Made by a program: the position numbers and the translations under genes. Shown here one piece after another: positions 17,487 to 27,208 of a stretch of 35,668 nucleotides of DNA. Position 1 is the stretch's first letter; every line of letters begins with the position of its first letter. The notes under the pieces are model-generated. The model had not been told where the DNA came from. It did not search any database and saw nothing but the letters and a program-made list of their open reading frames with translations. The DNA is from Cytophagaceae bacterium (GTDB taxonomy: Bacteria > Bacteroidota > Bacteroidia > Cytophagales > Flexibacteraceae), in contig JAIXYP010000058.1 in NCBI GenBank assembly GCA_027490155.1, positions 1-35,668 of the forward strand, given 5' to 3'.

Positions 17487-18740
17487 ATGATAAAGACCTT
17501 AATCCAGATATGGGAAAGCTTGGTGATGGCGTTGCAAGCCCTCCAGAGCAACCTGTTGCGTACTGTCCTGTCCCTGCTGGGTGTGACGGTGGGCATTTTT
17601 GCCATTATCTCGGTCTATACGCTGGTGGATTCGCTCGAGGACAATGTCCGCAAGTCCATGTCCTTCTTGGGCGATAACGTGATCTATGTCCAGAAGTACC
17701 CCTGGATCTTTGAAGACGACTACCCCTGGTGGAAATTCCTGAACCGCCCACGTCCTTCATTCGCCGATTTCAAGTTCTTGGAGCGCAACCTGCAGAACAA
17801 CAGCGCCATTGCCATCTTCGCTAGCCGCGGTAATCGCTCGGTCAAGTACCAAAGTTCCACCATCGAGGGCATAGCCGTACATGGTGTCAGTTTTGAGTAT
17901 GACAAAGTTAGCGACGTCGGCATCGAAAGTGGCCGCTACTTTACCCAAACCGAGATTGATAATGCATCTGCCTTTTGCATCTTGGGTTACAACTTAAAGG
18001 ATGGATTGTTTGAGAACGCGGAACCCTTGGGCAAGATCGTCACCATCAAGGGCCGTCGATTTACCGTCATTGGCACCATGGCCAAACAAGGTAGCAATAT
18101 GCTCGGCACACCCAGCAACGATAATCTCGTGATGATCCCATTCACGATGTTTGCTAGTATGTACAACACCAAACGCATGGGCGAAGCCGAACCGATGATC
18201 GCGATCAAGGGCTTTGAAAAGGACAAAGGTTTAGTGGAGCTTGAAGGTGAGCTGAGGGGCCTGCTACGAGCCAAACGCAACCTCAAACCACGAGACCTAG
18301 ACAACTTTGCGATCAACCGGCCAGAGATGATTGCCAAGCAAATTGGTCAGATATTCAGCACCATCAAGTTTGCAGGCACCTTCATTGGGCTGTTTGCTAT
18401 CCTAGTCGGCGGCTTCGGCATCGCCAACATCATGTTTGTGAGTGTCAAGGAACGCACCAACCTGATTGGTATCCAGAAGTCACTGGGCGCCAAAAACTAC
18501 TTCATCCTTTGCCAATTCCTGTTTGAGGCCGTTTTCCTGAGCATCATAGGCGGGCTGGCGGGGCTTTTGCTCGTCTTTGGCCTGACCATGATCCCACAAG
18601 ATGTAATGGAAGTCCACCTGAGCTCCAGCAATATCATAGTTGGGCTCGTGATTTCGACTGTGATAGGGCTCATCAGCGGCATTGCCCCAGCAGGAGTAGC
18701 CGCCCGTATGAACCCTGTAGACGCTATCCGGAGCAAATAG
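17487..18740 (+). CDS. ABC transporter permease of the FtsX/MacB type
   Basis: The 417-aa protein has the MacB layout: a helix near the N-terminus (LRTVLSLLGVTVGIFAII), a large periplasmic MacB_PCD-type domain (about 45-280), and three C-terminal helices of the FtsX domain with GGFGIANIMFVSVKERT, IGIQKSLGA and the ending GIAPAGVAARMNPVDAIRS. Such permeases work in pairs with a cytoplasmic ATPase, moving or extruding substrates or lipoproteins by mechanotransmission. No ATPase gene is adjacent, so its partner must be encoded elsewhere. I start at the ATG at 17487 (MIKTLIQIWESL), a typical beginning; the frame is also open from a TTG at 17448. It is convergent with pcrA, 47 bp apart. Confidence 0.88.
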   Translation: MIKTLIQIWESLVMALQALQSNLLRTVLSLLGVTVGIFAIISVYTLVDSLEDNVRKSMSFLGDNVIYVQKYPWIFEDDYPWWKFLNRPRPSFADFKFLERNLQNNSAIAIFASRGNRSVKYQSSTIEGIAVHGVSFEYDKVSDVGIESGRYFTQTEIDNASAFCILGYNLKDGLFENAEPLGKIVTIKGRRFTVIGTMAKQGSNMLGTPSNDNLVMIPFTMFASMYNTKRMGEAEPMIAIKGFEKDKGLVELEGELRGLLRAKRNLKPRDLDNFAINRPEMIAKQIGQIFSTIKFAGTFIGLFAILVGGFGIANIMFVSVKERTNLIGIQKSLGAKNYFILCQFLFEAVFLSIIGGLAGLLLVFGLTMIPQDVMEVHLSSSNIIVGLVISTVIGLISGIAPAGVAARMNPVDAIRSK

Positions 18741-18787
18741 GCAGGCGATAAACTTGGTTGGGTATTAAGGCTAAAATCAGCCTAGCC

Positions 18788-21052
18788 CTAAACCACCATC
18801 AGCTTCGCAAAGCTGAGGAGCATCACCTTTTCGCCCACCAGCTCAAACTGGACAGTGGCTCGTTTCTCTGGCCCACCAGTGTCTAGGTTTTTGATCACAC
18901 CAAAGCCGAACTTAGCATGCTCGACACGAGCACCAACACTCATCGCTTCGACGGGGCTTGGCACAAAGTTCTCTGAGGTCACATGAGTGGTTGAGATGAT
19001 CTTCTTGGCAGGATTAGGTGCTACAGTACCACCATTGCGGTTGAACTGATCCATGAACTTTTTAGGCGGACCAACCGCACGCTCCACCTCCGACTCTGCC
19101 AACGACCGTTTGGTCATCATCAGGTATTTGGGGTCGATTTCGTTCAGGAATCGGCTGGGCTCTGACTGGATCAGATTGCCAAACCGATAGCGGGTCAAGG
19201 CATAGCCTAGGCGCAGGCGTTTTTCTGCCCGTGTGATCGCCACATAAAACAGGCGTCGCTCTTCTTCTAAGTCCGCACGGCTGGCTAACATCATTTGGCT
19301 GGGGAACAGATTTTCCTCAAGCCCCACAATGAAGACCGATTTGAACTCTAGCCCCTTGGCCATGTGGATAGTCATCAACGTGACGGCATCGTCATCCGTT
19401 TTGGCTTTGTCGTCTGCATCCGTGATCAAAGAAATCTCTTGCAAGAAGGTGCCGATCGATTTATCCTCTCGCTCAGGGTTATCGACAAACTCCTTGATAG
19501 CGTTCAGCAATTCCTGCACGTTTTCGTACCGGCTGACACCTTCGGGGGTTTTGTCCTCGAACAGCTCACGCAATAGGCCACTTTCTTTGGCCACCTGAGA
19601 CGCTAGCGCAAAGGCATCCTTATGCTGGGCCGCCACCTGGAACGACTGTATCTTGACCGTGAACTCATCTACCACGCCCCCAACACGGGTGCCGAGCAGC
19701 TCTTTGGCCGCCTTGATCGTATCCCATAAGTCAGCGCCTTGGTCATTAGCAATCACAAATAGTTTGGCCACTGTGCCGTCACCTATACCACGCTTAGGGG
19801 TGTTGATGATCCGCTTCAGTGACTCCTCATCATTGGGGTTGATGATGAAACGCAGGTAAGCCACCAAGTCCTTGATCTCCTTGCGTTGGTAGAACGACAT
19901 TCCACCAATGATGCGGTACTTGATGTTACTACGCCGTAGGGCCTCTTCAATCGAGCGGCTTTGGGCATTGGTGCGGTACAGGATCGCGAAGTCACGATTC
20001 TGCCAGTTTTCGCGCATCTTTTCTTCGAAGATGGTGGTCGCAACTAGTTTGCCTTCTTCGTTATCACTGGCAGCACGGATGACCTCGATTAGGGTCCCGT
20101 CTTCGTTCCCTGTCCAGACCTTCTTCTTGAGCTGGTTCTGGTTCTGGGCGATGACACTATTGGCCGCCTGAACGATGGTGCCCGTGCTGCGGTAATTCTG
20201 CTCCAGCTTGATGACCTTTAGGTCTGGGTAGTCCTTCTCGAAGTTGAGGATATTCTGGATGTCAGCCCCACGGAAGGCATAGATACTCTGGGCATCATCA
20301 CCAACAACGCAGATATTCTCGCGCACCGCCGCTAACAGTTTCGTAATCAGGTACTGGCTCAGGTTGGTATCCTGATACTCATCCACCATCACATAATGGA
20401 ACTTCTGCTGGTACTTGTTAAGGACGTCAGGGCAGTCGCGGAACAAGACGTTGGTATTGAACAGCAGATCGTCAAAGTCCATGGCGCCAGCCTTAAAAAG
20501 CCGGTTTTTGTAGATCTGATAGATTTCGGCCATCCGAGGGCGTTGGGCAACGATGTCATCCTCCCGTAAAAAGGGGTCCTTGGCGTATCCTTCGGGTGTG
20601 ATCAAACGGTTTTTGGCCCCGCTGATGCGGTTCAGGACCGTATTGACCTTATATATTTTATCATCCAGATTCAGCTCCTTGATGATTGACCGCAGCAAGG
20701 ACTTCACATCATCCGTGTCATAGATACTGAAGTTAGATGGATAGCCTAGTCGCTCGGCCTCAAAGCGCAAAATCTTAGCAAACACCGAGTGGAACGTCCC
20801 CATCCAGATATTGCGTGCCTCTGGCCCAACCAGCTTCTCGATCCGCTTGCGCATTTCGGCAGCAGCCTTATTGGTGAACGTCAGGGATAGGATGTTGTAG
20901 GGCTCCACCCCTTTGTCCAGCAGGTGGGCAATGCGGTAGGTCAGCACACGGGTTTTGCCTGAGCCTGCACCGGCTATCAGCATAACGGGGCCTTCCGTAT
21001 GCAGGACAGCTTCGCGTTGGGGGGCATTGAGGTCGTCGGTGTAGTGTGCCAT
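18788..21052 (-). CDS. pcrA: ATP-dependent DNA helicase, PcrA/UvrD family
   Basis: A superfamily 1A 3'-5' helicase for excision repair, removal of RecA filaments and replication restart. From the ATG at 21052 it has 754 aa, normal for the family. Motifs are complete: Q-motif LNAPQREAV, Walker A IAGAGSGKTR (motif 28-34), Walker B VDEYQDTN, motif III GDDAQSIYAFRGAD, motif IV QNYRST, motif V TIHMAKGLEF and motif VI VAITRAEKRL. The C-terminal part (SVGARVEHAKFGFGVI) is the Tudor-like tail of PcrA that contacts RNA polymerase. The frame is open to 21142, but the extra 30 residues do not look like family sequence and would cross the promoter at 21076-21083. Confidence 0.95.
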   Translation of the reverse strand: MAHYTDDLNAPQREAVLHTEGPVMLIAGAGSGKTRVLTYRIAHLLDKGVEPYNILSLTFTNKAAAEMRKRIEKLVGPEARNIWMGTFHSVFAKILRFEAERLGYPSNFSIYDTDDVKSLLRSIIKELNLDDKIYKVNTVLNRISGAKNRLITPEGYAKDPFLREDDIVAQRPRMAEIYQIYKNRLFKAGAMDFDDLLFNTNVLFRDCPDVLNKYQQKFHYVMVDEYQDTNLSQYLITKLLAAVRENICVVGDDAQSIYAFRGADIQNILNFEKDYPDLKVIKLEQNYRSTGTIVQAANSVIAQNQNQLKKKVWTGNEDGTLIEVIRAASDNEEGKLVATTIFEEKMRENWQNRDFAILYRTNAQSRSIEEALRRSNIKYRIIGGMSFYQRKEIKDLVAYLRFIINPNDEESLKRIINTPKRGIGDGTVAKLFVIANDQGADLWDTIKAAKELLGTRVGGVVDEFTVKIQSFQVAAQHKDAFALASQVAKESGLLRELFEDKTPEGVSRYENVQELLNAIKEFVDNPEREDKSIGTFLQEISLITDADDKAKTDDDAVTLMTIHMAKGLEFKSVFIVGLEENLFPSQMMLASRADLEEERRLFYVAITRAEKRLRLGYALTRYRFGNLIQSEPSRFLNEIDPKYLMMTKRSLAESEVERAVGPPKKFMDQFNRNGGTVAPNPAKKIISTTHVTSENFVPSPVEAMSVGARVEHAKFGFGVIKNLDTGGPEKRATVQFELVGEKVMLLSFAKLMVV

Positions 21053-21075
21053 GGTCTGGTTGCTTAGCAAGACCG

Positions 21076-21083
21076 CAAAAGTA
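21076..21083 (-). promoter_or_regulatory. Candidate -7 promoter element of pcrA
   Basis: On the minus strand this reads TACTTTTG, preceded by T, giving the same TTACTTTTG as sprA and infB. It lies 24 bp before the ATG at 21052, implying a very short leader. No TTG is visible at -33. Confidence 0.45.
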
Positions 21084-21471
21084 ACGATTTCAGCTTCGCC
21101 GCCCGAGGTTGCCCACAGGATAAGTTCGGCAATCGTCAGCATTTGTCCCCTAGGTCCGGTTTTGCCCTCAGGCCTACAACGATCACCAAGGCATGGCTGG
21201 CCTTATTGACACTTAGGGCAAGATCCAGCGCAAATGCAAAACCAATATCCATTGCCTGCCCTCGGTGGGTAGTTTTGGTTAGGTCCTCCCTTCGTAGAAC
21301 CCTATCAGGCGCCAGACAAACTATCGTAGGCAACAATGGCACAATATAACCCAAGCTAAAACCCTAACAGGGAACTGATAAAGCAATATTGACCTAGCAG
21401 AAGGCAACACAAAAACCAAACAGGCAATAAGTTCTTTGGCATAATTTGGCACGAAACCCAAAAAAAAGCCT

Positions 21472-21479
21472 TACTTTTG
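21472..21479 (+). promoter_or_regulatory. Candidate -7 promoter element of infB
   Basis: TACTTTTG is an exact match to TAnnTTTG, 50 bp before the infB ATG. A TTTG at 21445-21448 could be the -33 element, although the 23-bp gap is longer than usual. Confidence 0.5.
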
Positions 21480-21529
21480 CACGTTATGAGCATAAAGATG
21501 TCTAGACATCGGGCTCAAGAAAGCATAAT

Positions 21530-24500
21530 ATGTCAGAAGAAAAAACACTGCGTCTGAGAGTAACAATGCGAGAATTCAACATCGGTTTGTCCACCGCTGT
21601 TGAATTTTTAGCGTCCAAGGGGCATAAGGTTGAAAGCAACCCAAGTGCCGCCCTTACCTCAGAGCAGTATGGGTTGTTGCAGAAGGAATACTCGTCGTCC
21701 GCTGCCCTCAAAAAGGAGGCAGAAGGGCGCCATGTAGGCCGTAGCAGCAGCGACAACATCGTTATCAATGCATCAGGTATGGTGCGTGAGCCACGTAAAG
21801 CAGACGAAGCAGAGATTGCGCCGTCCGCAGTACGCAGCGCTGCATTCGGAAACCCAGAGCCGCGCCGCGATGCCAGTAGGCCTGCCGCAGCGCAGCCGCC
21901 AGTTGCCGAGCGTGTGGAGCGTCCTGCAGCCCAAGGCCTTAACATCCTGGGCAAGATCGACCTCGATGCCAAGCAGCCAGTCGCTCCGGCCAAACCAGCT
22001 GAGCCTGCGGCCCAAGAAGCCCCAGTCGCAGCTACCGCTCCAGTTGCGCCAGCCACACCTGCAGCGACGACAACAGCAACGCCAAGCCCTGCAGCAACAC
22101 CAGTTGCAGAGAAGGCACCAGAGGCGATAGCAGCTCAAGTAGCACCAATTGCAGCTACAACACCTGTGGCGACAGCCACACCTTCAGAGACGACAACAGC
22201 AGCAACACCAAGCCCAGCGGCAACACCAGTTGCAGAGAAGGCCCCTGAAGCCTCTGCGCCTGCAGCTCAAGCTGCACCAGTCGCAGCTAAAGCACCTGTT
22301 GCGCCTGCCGCACCTGCAGCAGCAAAACCAGTTGCAGAGAAGGCACCAGAAGCCTCTGCGCCTACAACTAAGCCTGTAGCATCGTCAAATCAGCCTGCCA
22401 ACCAAACCCCTCGCCCACCAGCACCGCAAGGCCAGCAACGCCCACAAGGGGGTGGCCAGCCTAACCAAGGTGGACAAGGTGGCGATCGTCGCAACAATAA
22501 CCAAAGTGGTGGCCCACAAGGCAACAACCAAGGCGGCGGACGCAATGGCGGACAAAATCAGTCACAAAATAACAAGGTTCAACCGCGCGATAACAATCGT
22601 CCGATAGAGGCCCGTACTACCATCCCGACTGCTGCGGCCCCGGCTTCTAGCCTCGTCCCGCAACAGCAGGCAGCACCTAATCCTGACCAAGCCCCCGACA
22701 TACCAGTCGAGCTCATCAAGGCCGAAGCCGAACAACTCAAAGGCCTTACGGTCTTGGGCAAAATCGAGCTCCCGATGGCTGGTGGCCGTAATGGCAAACC
22801 AGGACAAGGTGGCGCACCAGGCAAACCAGGCGAAAAACGCAAACGCGCACGCCTCAAACCAGGTGCACCAGGTGGCAACCCCAATAACAATGGTGCTGTC
22901 CGCATCGATGACACCACCCGTGGCAATCGCCCTGGTGGTGGACCTGGCGGACCAAACCGTGGCCCTGGTGGACCCGGAGGACCTGGTGGCAATCGCCCCG
23001 GTGGACCTAACCGCGGACCTGGTGGTGGCTATAACAATAACCGTCCGGGTGCCAACAGCGCACCGCTTAGCCCTGAGGCTACTGATAAGCAGATCCAGGA
23101 GCAGATCAAGGCCACATTGGCCCGTCTGTCTGGCAGCAGGTCAACACCTGGTGGCAACCGTGCTAAATACCGCCGCGACAAACGGAACGAGTTTAACTCG
23201 TCAAGGGATGAGCAGGCACGTGCTGATCAGGCAGAAGCCCAAATCCTGAAAGTCACCGAGTTTATCTCTGTGGCTGACTTGGCATCCTTGATGGATGTAT
23301 CGGTCAATGAGGTTATCAAAGCCTGTTTGAGCGCTGGTATGTTCGTGTCGATCAACCAACGTCTTGATGCCAAAACCATCGAGATCATTGCCCTTGAGTT
23401 CGACTTCGAGGTGCAGTTCACGACGGCTAAGGAAGAAGAGATTATCATCGAGACCGTTGACAATGAGGAGGATCTGTTGCCACGTGCACCAATCGTCACG
23501 ATCATGGGACACGTTGACCACGGTAAAACTTCATTGCTTGACTACATCCGGAATACCCGCGTTGTGGCAGGCGAAGCAGGTGGCATCACGCAGCACATTG
23601 GTGCTTATGACGTGACGACCGCCAGTGGCAAAAAGATCACATTCTTGGATACACCTGGTCACGAAGCCTTTACGGCTATGCGTGCCCGTGGTGCTCAGGT
23701 TACAGATATTGTTATCATTGTGGTAGCGGCAGACGATAACGTCATGCCGCAAACTAAGGAGGCCATCAATCACGCACAGCTTGCTGGCGTGCCAATGATC
23801 ATCGCCATCAACAAGATTGACAAGGACGGTGCCGACCCAGAGCGTATCCGTCGGGAGCTTTCGGAAATGAACATCTTAGTCGAAGACTGGGGTGGTACAT
23901 TTCAGTGCCAAGAAATCAGTGCTAAAAAAGGTATCAACATCGACGAGTTGCTTGAAAAAGTACTCCTCGAGGCTGAAATGCTCGAGCTCAAGGCCAACCC
24001 GAACCGCCGCGCCGTAGGTACAGTGATCGAGGCCAGCCTCGACAAAGGCCGTGGTTACGTGACAACCCTCCTGGTCCAGAACGGTACACTCAACGTAGGC
24101 GATGTACTATTGGTTGGCCAGTTCTTCGGCAAGGTCAAGGCCATGACCGACCACACCGGCAAACGCCTCAAGTCTGCTGGGCCAGCCATTCCGGTCCAGG
24201 TATTGGGCCTAGATGGTGCACCACAGTCAGGTGACAAGTTCAACGTCATGGAGCTGGAGCGCGAAGCACGTGAGATCGCGAACAAACGCGAGCAGATCAT
24301 GCGCGAGCAGTCCATCCGGACCAAGAAACATATCACGATGGACGAAATTGCTCGTCGTATCGCGATCGGGAGCTTCAAACAACTCAACATCATCATCAAA
24401 GGTGACGTCGATGGCTCTGTCGAAGCACTCTCCGATTCACTCCAAAAACTTTCTACACCCGAGATCGACGTCAACATCCTGCACAAGGCAGTTGGTCAGA

Positions 24501-24988
24501 TCTCCGAGAGCGATGTCTTGCTGGCTTCAGCCTCCGATGCTATCATCATTGGCTTCCAGGTCCGTCCTTCTGTCGGATCCCGCAAGCTGGCCGAGCAAGA
24601 GCAAATCGAGATCAAACTCTACAGCATCATCTACGACGCCATTAACGACGTCAAAGATGCGATGGAAGGCATGCATGCCCCAACCAAGGAAACCATCTTG
24701 GTCGGCAGCTGCGAAATCCGTCAAGTCTTCAAGATCAGCAAGATCGGCACCGTTGCTGGCTGTATGGTCCTGGAGGGCTTCATCAAACGCAACAACAAAG
24801 TCAAGCTCACCCGCGATGGCATTGTGGTGTTCGAAGGCGATATCGATGCACTCAAACGCTTCAAAGACGACGTCTCAGAAGTCAAGTTTGGCTACGAATG
24901 TGGTCTGAGCCTCAAGGGTTATAACGACCTACGCGAAGGTGACATCGTTGACTCGTACGAAACCCGCGAAATCAAACGGACGCCATAG
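21530..24988 (+). CDS. infB: Translation initiation factor IF-2 with a long low-complexity N-terminal arm
   Basis: IF-2 is the GTPase that delivers initiator tRNA to the 30S subunit and promotes 50S joining. The 1,152-aa protein has an IF2_N-like domain (about 5-55), a disordered arm rich in Ala/Pro/Thr (about 130-300) and then Gln/Asn/Gly (300-520), a second IF2_N-like domain (about 570-640), and the conserved G domain from about 650: GHVDHGKT (660-667), DTPGHEAF and NKID. Domains II, III (C1) and IV (C2) follow to the end, closing with [15 protein letters not shown]. The G domain starts some 270 residues later than in E. coli IF-2, so the arm is long, though Bacteroidota IF-2 proteins are usually long. 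A TTACTTTTG promoter precedes it and a strong terminator follows. It stands alone, without the nusA/rimP genes that often precede infB. Confidence 0.96.
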   Translation: MSEEKTLRLRVTMREFNIGLSTAVEFLASKGHKVESNPSAALTSEQYGLLQKEYSSSAALKKEAEGRHVGRSSSDNIVINASGMVREPRKADEAEIAPSAVRSAAFGNPEPRRDASRPAAAQPPVAERVERPAAQGLNILGKIDLDAKQPVAPAKPAEPAAQEAPVAATAPVAPATPAATTTATPSPAATPVAEKAPEAIAAQVAPIAATTPVATATPSETTTAATPSPAATPVAEKAPEASAPAAQAAPVAAKAPVAPAAPAAAKPVAEKAPEASAPTTKPVASSNQPANQTPRPPAPQGQQRPQGGGQPNQGGQGGDRRNNNQSGGPQGNNQGGGRNGGQNQSQNNKVQPRDNNRPIEARTTIPTAAAPASSLVPQQQAAPNPDQAPDIPVELIKAEAEQLKGLTVLGKIELPMAGGRNGKPGQGGAPGKPGEKRKRARLKPGAPGGNPNNNGAVRIDDTTRGNRPGGGPGGPNRGPGGPGGPGGNRPGGPNRGPGGGYNNNRPGANSAPLSPEATDKQIQEQIKATLARLSGSRSTPGGNRAKYRRDKRNEFNSSRDEQARADQAEAQILKVTEFISVADLASLMDVSVNEVIKACLSAGMFVSINQRLDAKTIEIIALEFDFEVQFTTAKEEEIIIETVDNEEDLLPRAPIVTIMGHVDHGKTSLLDYIRNTRVVAGEAGGITQHIGAYDVTTASGKKITFLDTPGHEAFTAMRARGAQVTDIVIIVVAADDNVMPQTKEAINHAQLAGVPMIIAINKIDKDGADPERIRRELSEMNILVEDWGGTFQCQEISAKKGINIDELLEKVLLEAEMLELKANPNRRAVGTVIEASLDKGRGYVTTLLVQNGTLNVGDVLLVGQFFGKVKAMTDHTGKRLKSAGPAIPVQVLGLDGAPQSGDKFNVMELEREAREIANKREQIMREQSIRTKKHITMDEIARRIAIGSFKQLNIIIKGDVDGSVEALSDSLQKLSTPEIDVNILHKAVGQISESDVLLASASDAIIIGFQVRPSVGSRKLAEQEQIEIKLYSIIYDAINDVKDAMEGMHAPTKETILVGSCEIRQVFKISKIGTVAGCMVLEGFIKRNNKVKLTRDGIVVFEGDIDALKRFKDDVSEVKFGYECGLSLKGYNDLREGDIVDSYETREIKRTP
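22100..22352 (+). repeat. Imperfect tandem repeat inside infB
   Basis: The 17-base string CCAGTTGCAGAGAAGGC occurs at 22100, 22226 and 22328, each within a longer repeated block coding for PVAEKAPEA plus Ala/Pro/Thr-rich sequence. Spacings are 126 and 102 bp, both multiples of three, so repeat gain or loss keeps the frame. Confidence 0.75.
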
Positions 24989-25300
24989 TCCTGCTGACAG
25001 CGATTGCTATTTTCTACATTCCGAAAAGCCTCATGGACCACTTCCACGGGGCTTTTTGTTATAACTAAACTAGTAGCTTCTATGCAGCGTCATCGATGAG
25101 TAGGGCCAAATAATCAACCTAATGGCCTATTTGGTACCCAAGCGACTATTTTTTTATACCCTAGTTCCAACCTCAGCCCATTTGCCATGGTCTTTGTATC
25201 AGATTGAAGCAGATTGCCTCATCCCTACAAGACTATGGCCAGCAAGCCCGACCTGCAAAGGCGCCAAGTCAGGACCAAAAAAACGCAAATACCCACACCG
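24989..25300. other. Intergenic region after infB, 312 bp
   Basis: Contains the infB terminator at 25024-25060. Beyond it I see no exact TAnnTTTG promoter and no RNA gene. If the lipoprotein starts at 25367 the gap is longer. Confidence 0.5.
25024..25060 (+). terminator. Rho-independent terminator of infB
   Basis: AAAAGCC (25024-25030) pairs with GGCTTTT (25050-25056), and the stem extends inward through T-G, C-G and TGG/CCA with one mismatch. It ends in TTTTTGTT, 35 bp after the infB stop. Confidence 0.85.
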
Positions 25301-26998
25301 ATGAAAACCAATAAGACTCCAACCATGATGACGAACCACCTCTGGCAATTGCTGGGTGGCGTCTGCATGCTAGGTAGAGGATATGGCATCGGATTGGCGG
25401 TACGTGCAGGGCTTTTGTTTCTTGGCTTGATGATGGGGCTTTCGGCTTGCCGTGACAATGTCCAGACCGCTGTCAACCCCAATCCACCCACAGACTCAAT
25501 CAGCGTACGACCTTTGGCCTTGCGCTTATTCGCTAACCAACAGGTCCGGATCTCCATCCCAGACAGCCTTGGCCTACGGGGTAGTTTCACCCAACAAATC
25601 ACCAGCACAGATCTGGGTGACTTCAGTGTGGATAGTGTCAATGGAGCACCAATTAGCTATTTCAAATTCAGCCCAAAAAGGGATACTGTCGGCACCACTT
25701 CAGTAATCTACACAGTCTGCAATGGCTCCAATTGCAAATCCTCCTACATCAGTATCGACATCAGACCCATGTCCAGCTGTGTGATTGCGGCAAATACCGA
25801 CACCCTCACAGTGCTTGATCAAGACGCAGACTCTATGTACCTAGGCCTGAACGACCAGATTTGTTCGGGAGTTAGCTATAGCCTTGTTGGCCCAGATCCC
25901 CAGTTTGGCAACGTAACCCTCAACGCTACTTCTGGCCTACTGACCTACTTTGCTGACCCAACCAAACCACCAACCCCTGAGACACTGAGCTACGAAATCA
26001 GGGCTGCACAGCAGGTAACGAAAACGGCGGCCGTCGTCATCAACCGCAAGCCATCTTGCGTGCTAGATGCCCAGAATGATGACTTTGTGGTCAACCTAGC
26101 TACCCTGCCAAGATTGTTATTAGTCACGGCCAATGATCAGGCCTGTTCCAACAGCCGGATCGTAATCGAAACCCAGCCGAGCATAGGCCGCGTAACAGTG
26201 GTTAACAACGAGGTGTTATATAGTGCCTCTATTACCGCTAACCCTGGCACCACGTCCTTTACCTACCACCTCGAGCGCGCTGGATACCGAAGCCGTACTG
26301 CTAGAGTTGATCTCCGATTGTTGGCACAATGTGTCACACGACTGGCACCCACGTCCTGGAACGTTGCCGTCCAATCAGGACCTGATAGCGTCAGCTTAGT
26401 CTATCTGATGAAACGCGCGTTTGTCAACCCGAACTACAGCCTTTGCCCTAACACCACAGTCTCGATTCTGAGCATAAGTCAGATGCATCAAAGTAATAGA
26501 ATAGTGGTATCGCCAACTGGAGACTTTGAATTCAATATTAGGGTTTTTCAAACCTCTCCAATCATTATCAGATATGGAGTTCGGGATAATAGCACCAACA
26601 TAACGGTAAGTGGTGTGCTAACGGTCAATGTCTTTGGTAGGCAAAGCTGCACCAGTCAGATGTCTATCTCGGATGTCACAATCTCTGACTCGCTGATGGT
26701 TGAAGCAGATCTGGAGCAAATCATCCTACGCCAAGGCCCCCAAATGCAATGTACCCCAATCATCCATCAAGGTAGCATTGTCACGTGGTCTGGCCTGCCA
26801 TCTGGCAACTTGGTCACCCGCAACTTCCTCAACCCTAATCAGTCTCGTATTTCATTCAGGCGTGCTCAGGGCACATCAGGACCTTATCGAACACCACAAA
26901 ACACACCCATCATCTACACCGTCCAGCTAGCTGACCTCAACGGACGGGTAGTCCAAGGCAATACCCTCACAGGTCGGATTTTTATCCAGATCAATTGA
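25301..26998 (+). CDS. Surface or periplasmic lipoprotein with four Cys-paired Ig-like repeats
   Basis: From the ATG at 25301 the protein has 566 aa. The hydrophobic LAVRAGLLFLGLMMGLSAC ends in a lipobox with Cys50 as the lipid-bearing residue. A 50-residue leader is long; the ATG at 25367 would give 28 residues and may be the true start. The mature part holds about five beta-rich repeats of 90-105 aa. The last four each begin with a cysteine (C160, C253, C344, C450) and have a second one 28-38 residues later (C188, C282, C382, C484). Repeats 2 and 3 share an ND-Q-C-S motif. The layout recalls cadherin-like/VCBS or Ig-like tandem domains (for example TSVIYTVCNGSNC in the first). No enzyme motif is visible; adhesion or a structural role is inferred. 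No T9SS sorting domain is seen. Confidence 0.72.
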   Translation: MKTNKTPTMMTNHLWQLLGGVCMLGRGYGIGLAVRAGLLFLGLMMGLSACRDNVQTAVNPNPPTDSISVRPLALRLFANQQVRISIPDSLGLRGSFTQQITSTDLGDFSVDSVNGAPISYFKFSPKRDTVGTTSVIYTVCNGSNCKSSYISIDIRPMSSCVIAANTDTLTVLDQDADSMYLGLNDQICSGVSYSLVGPDPQFGNVTLNATSGLLTYFADPTKPPTPETLSYEIRAAQQVTKTAAVVINRKPSCVLDAQNDDFVVNLATLPRLLLVTANDQACSNSRIVIETQPSIGRVTVVNNEVLYSASITANPGTTSFTYHLERAGYRSRTARVDLRLLAQCVTRLAPTSWNVAVQSGPDSVSLVYLMKRAFVNPNYSLCPNTTVSILSISQMHQSNRIVVSPTGDFEFNIRVFQTSPIIIRYGVRDNSTNITVSGVLTVNVFGRQSCTSQMSISDVTISDSLMVEADLEQIILRQGPQMQCTPIIHQGSIVTWSGLPSGNLVTRNFLNPNQSRISFRRAQGTSGPYRTPQNTPIIYTVQLADLNGRVVQGNTLTGRIFIQIN

Positions 26999-27208
26999 TC
27001 TTCTAGTTGTTACAAGGGCCTAGATGCCCTATCTGAAACGCAATCACATTTATCGAATTTATAAGCTGAACACCTAAGGTCAAGTACGGTATTGGTCATT
27101 TTAGAGCCTATTTCATACCAAAACCAAAGGCAATCAGCCCCACCCCCAGGATGTAAGTAATCCCCACACCGATCATATCACTCAACACCTTTACACCCTT
27201 TTCTTTTT

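Larger units (their letters stand above)
21053..21529. other. Divergent intergenic region between pcrA and infB, 477 bp
   Basis: It holds a TTACTTTTG-type promoter element at each end, one for pcrA (minus) and one for infB (plus). I see no supported gene in the middle; open frames there have no recognisable protein character. Confidence 0.6.

Noticed and set aside
18768-18783. Short AGGCT/AGCCT hairpin between the permease and pcrA
   Set aside because: Only 5 bp, with no T run on either strand; not enough for a terminator call.
24213-24908. Long open frame (231 codons) in another frame of infB
   Set aside because: Ser/Lys-rich shadow of the IF-2 C-terminal domains.
27015-27030. Short AGGGC/GCCCT hairpin after the lipoprotein gene
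   Set aside because: 5-bp stem, no T run; could be chance.
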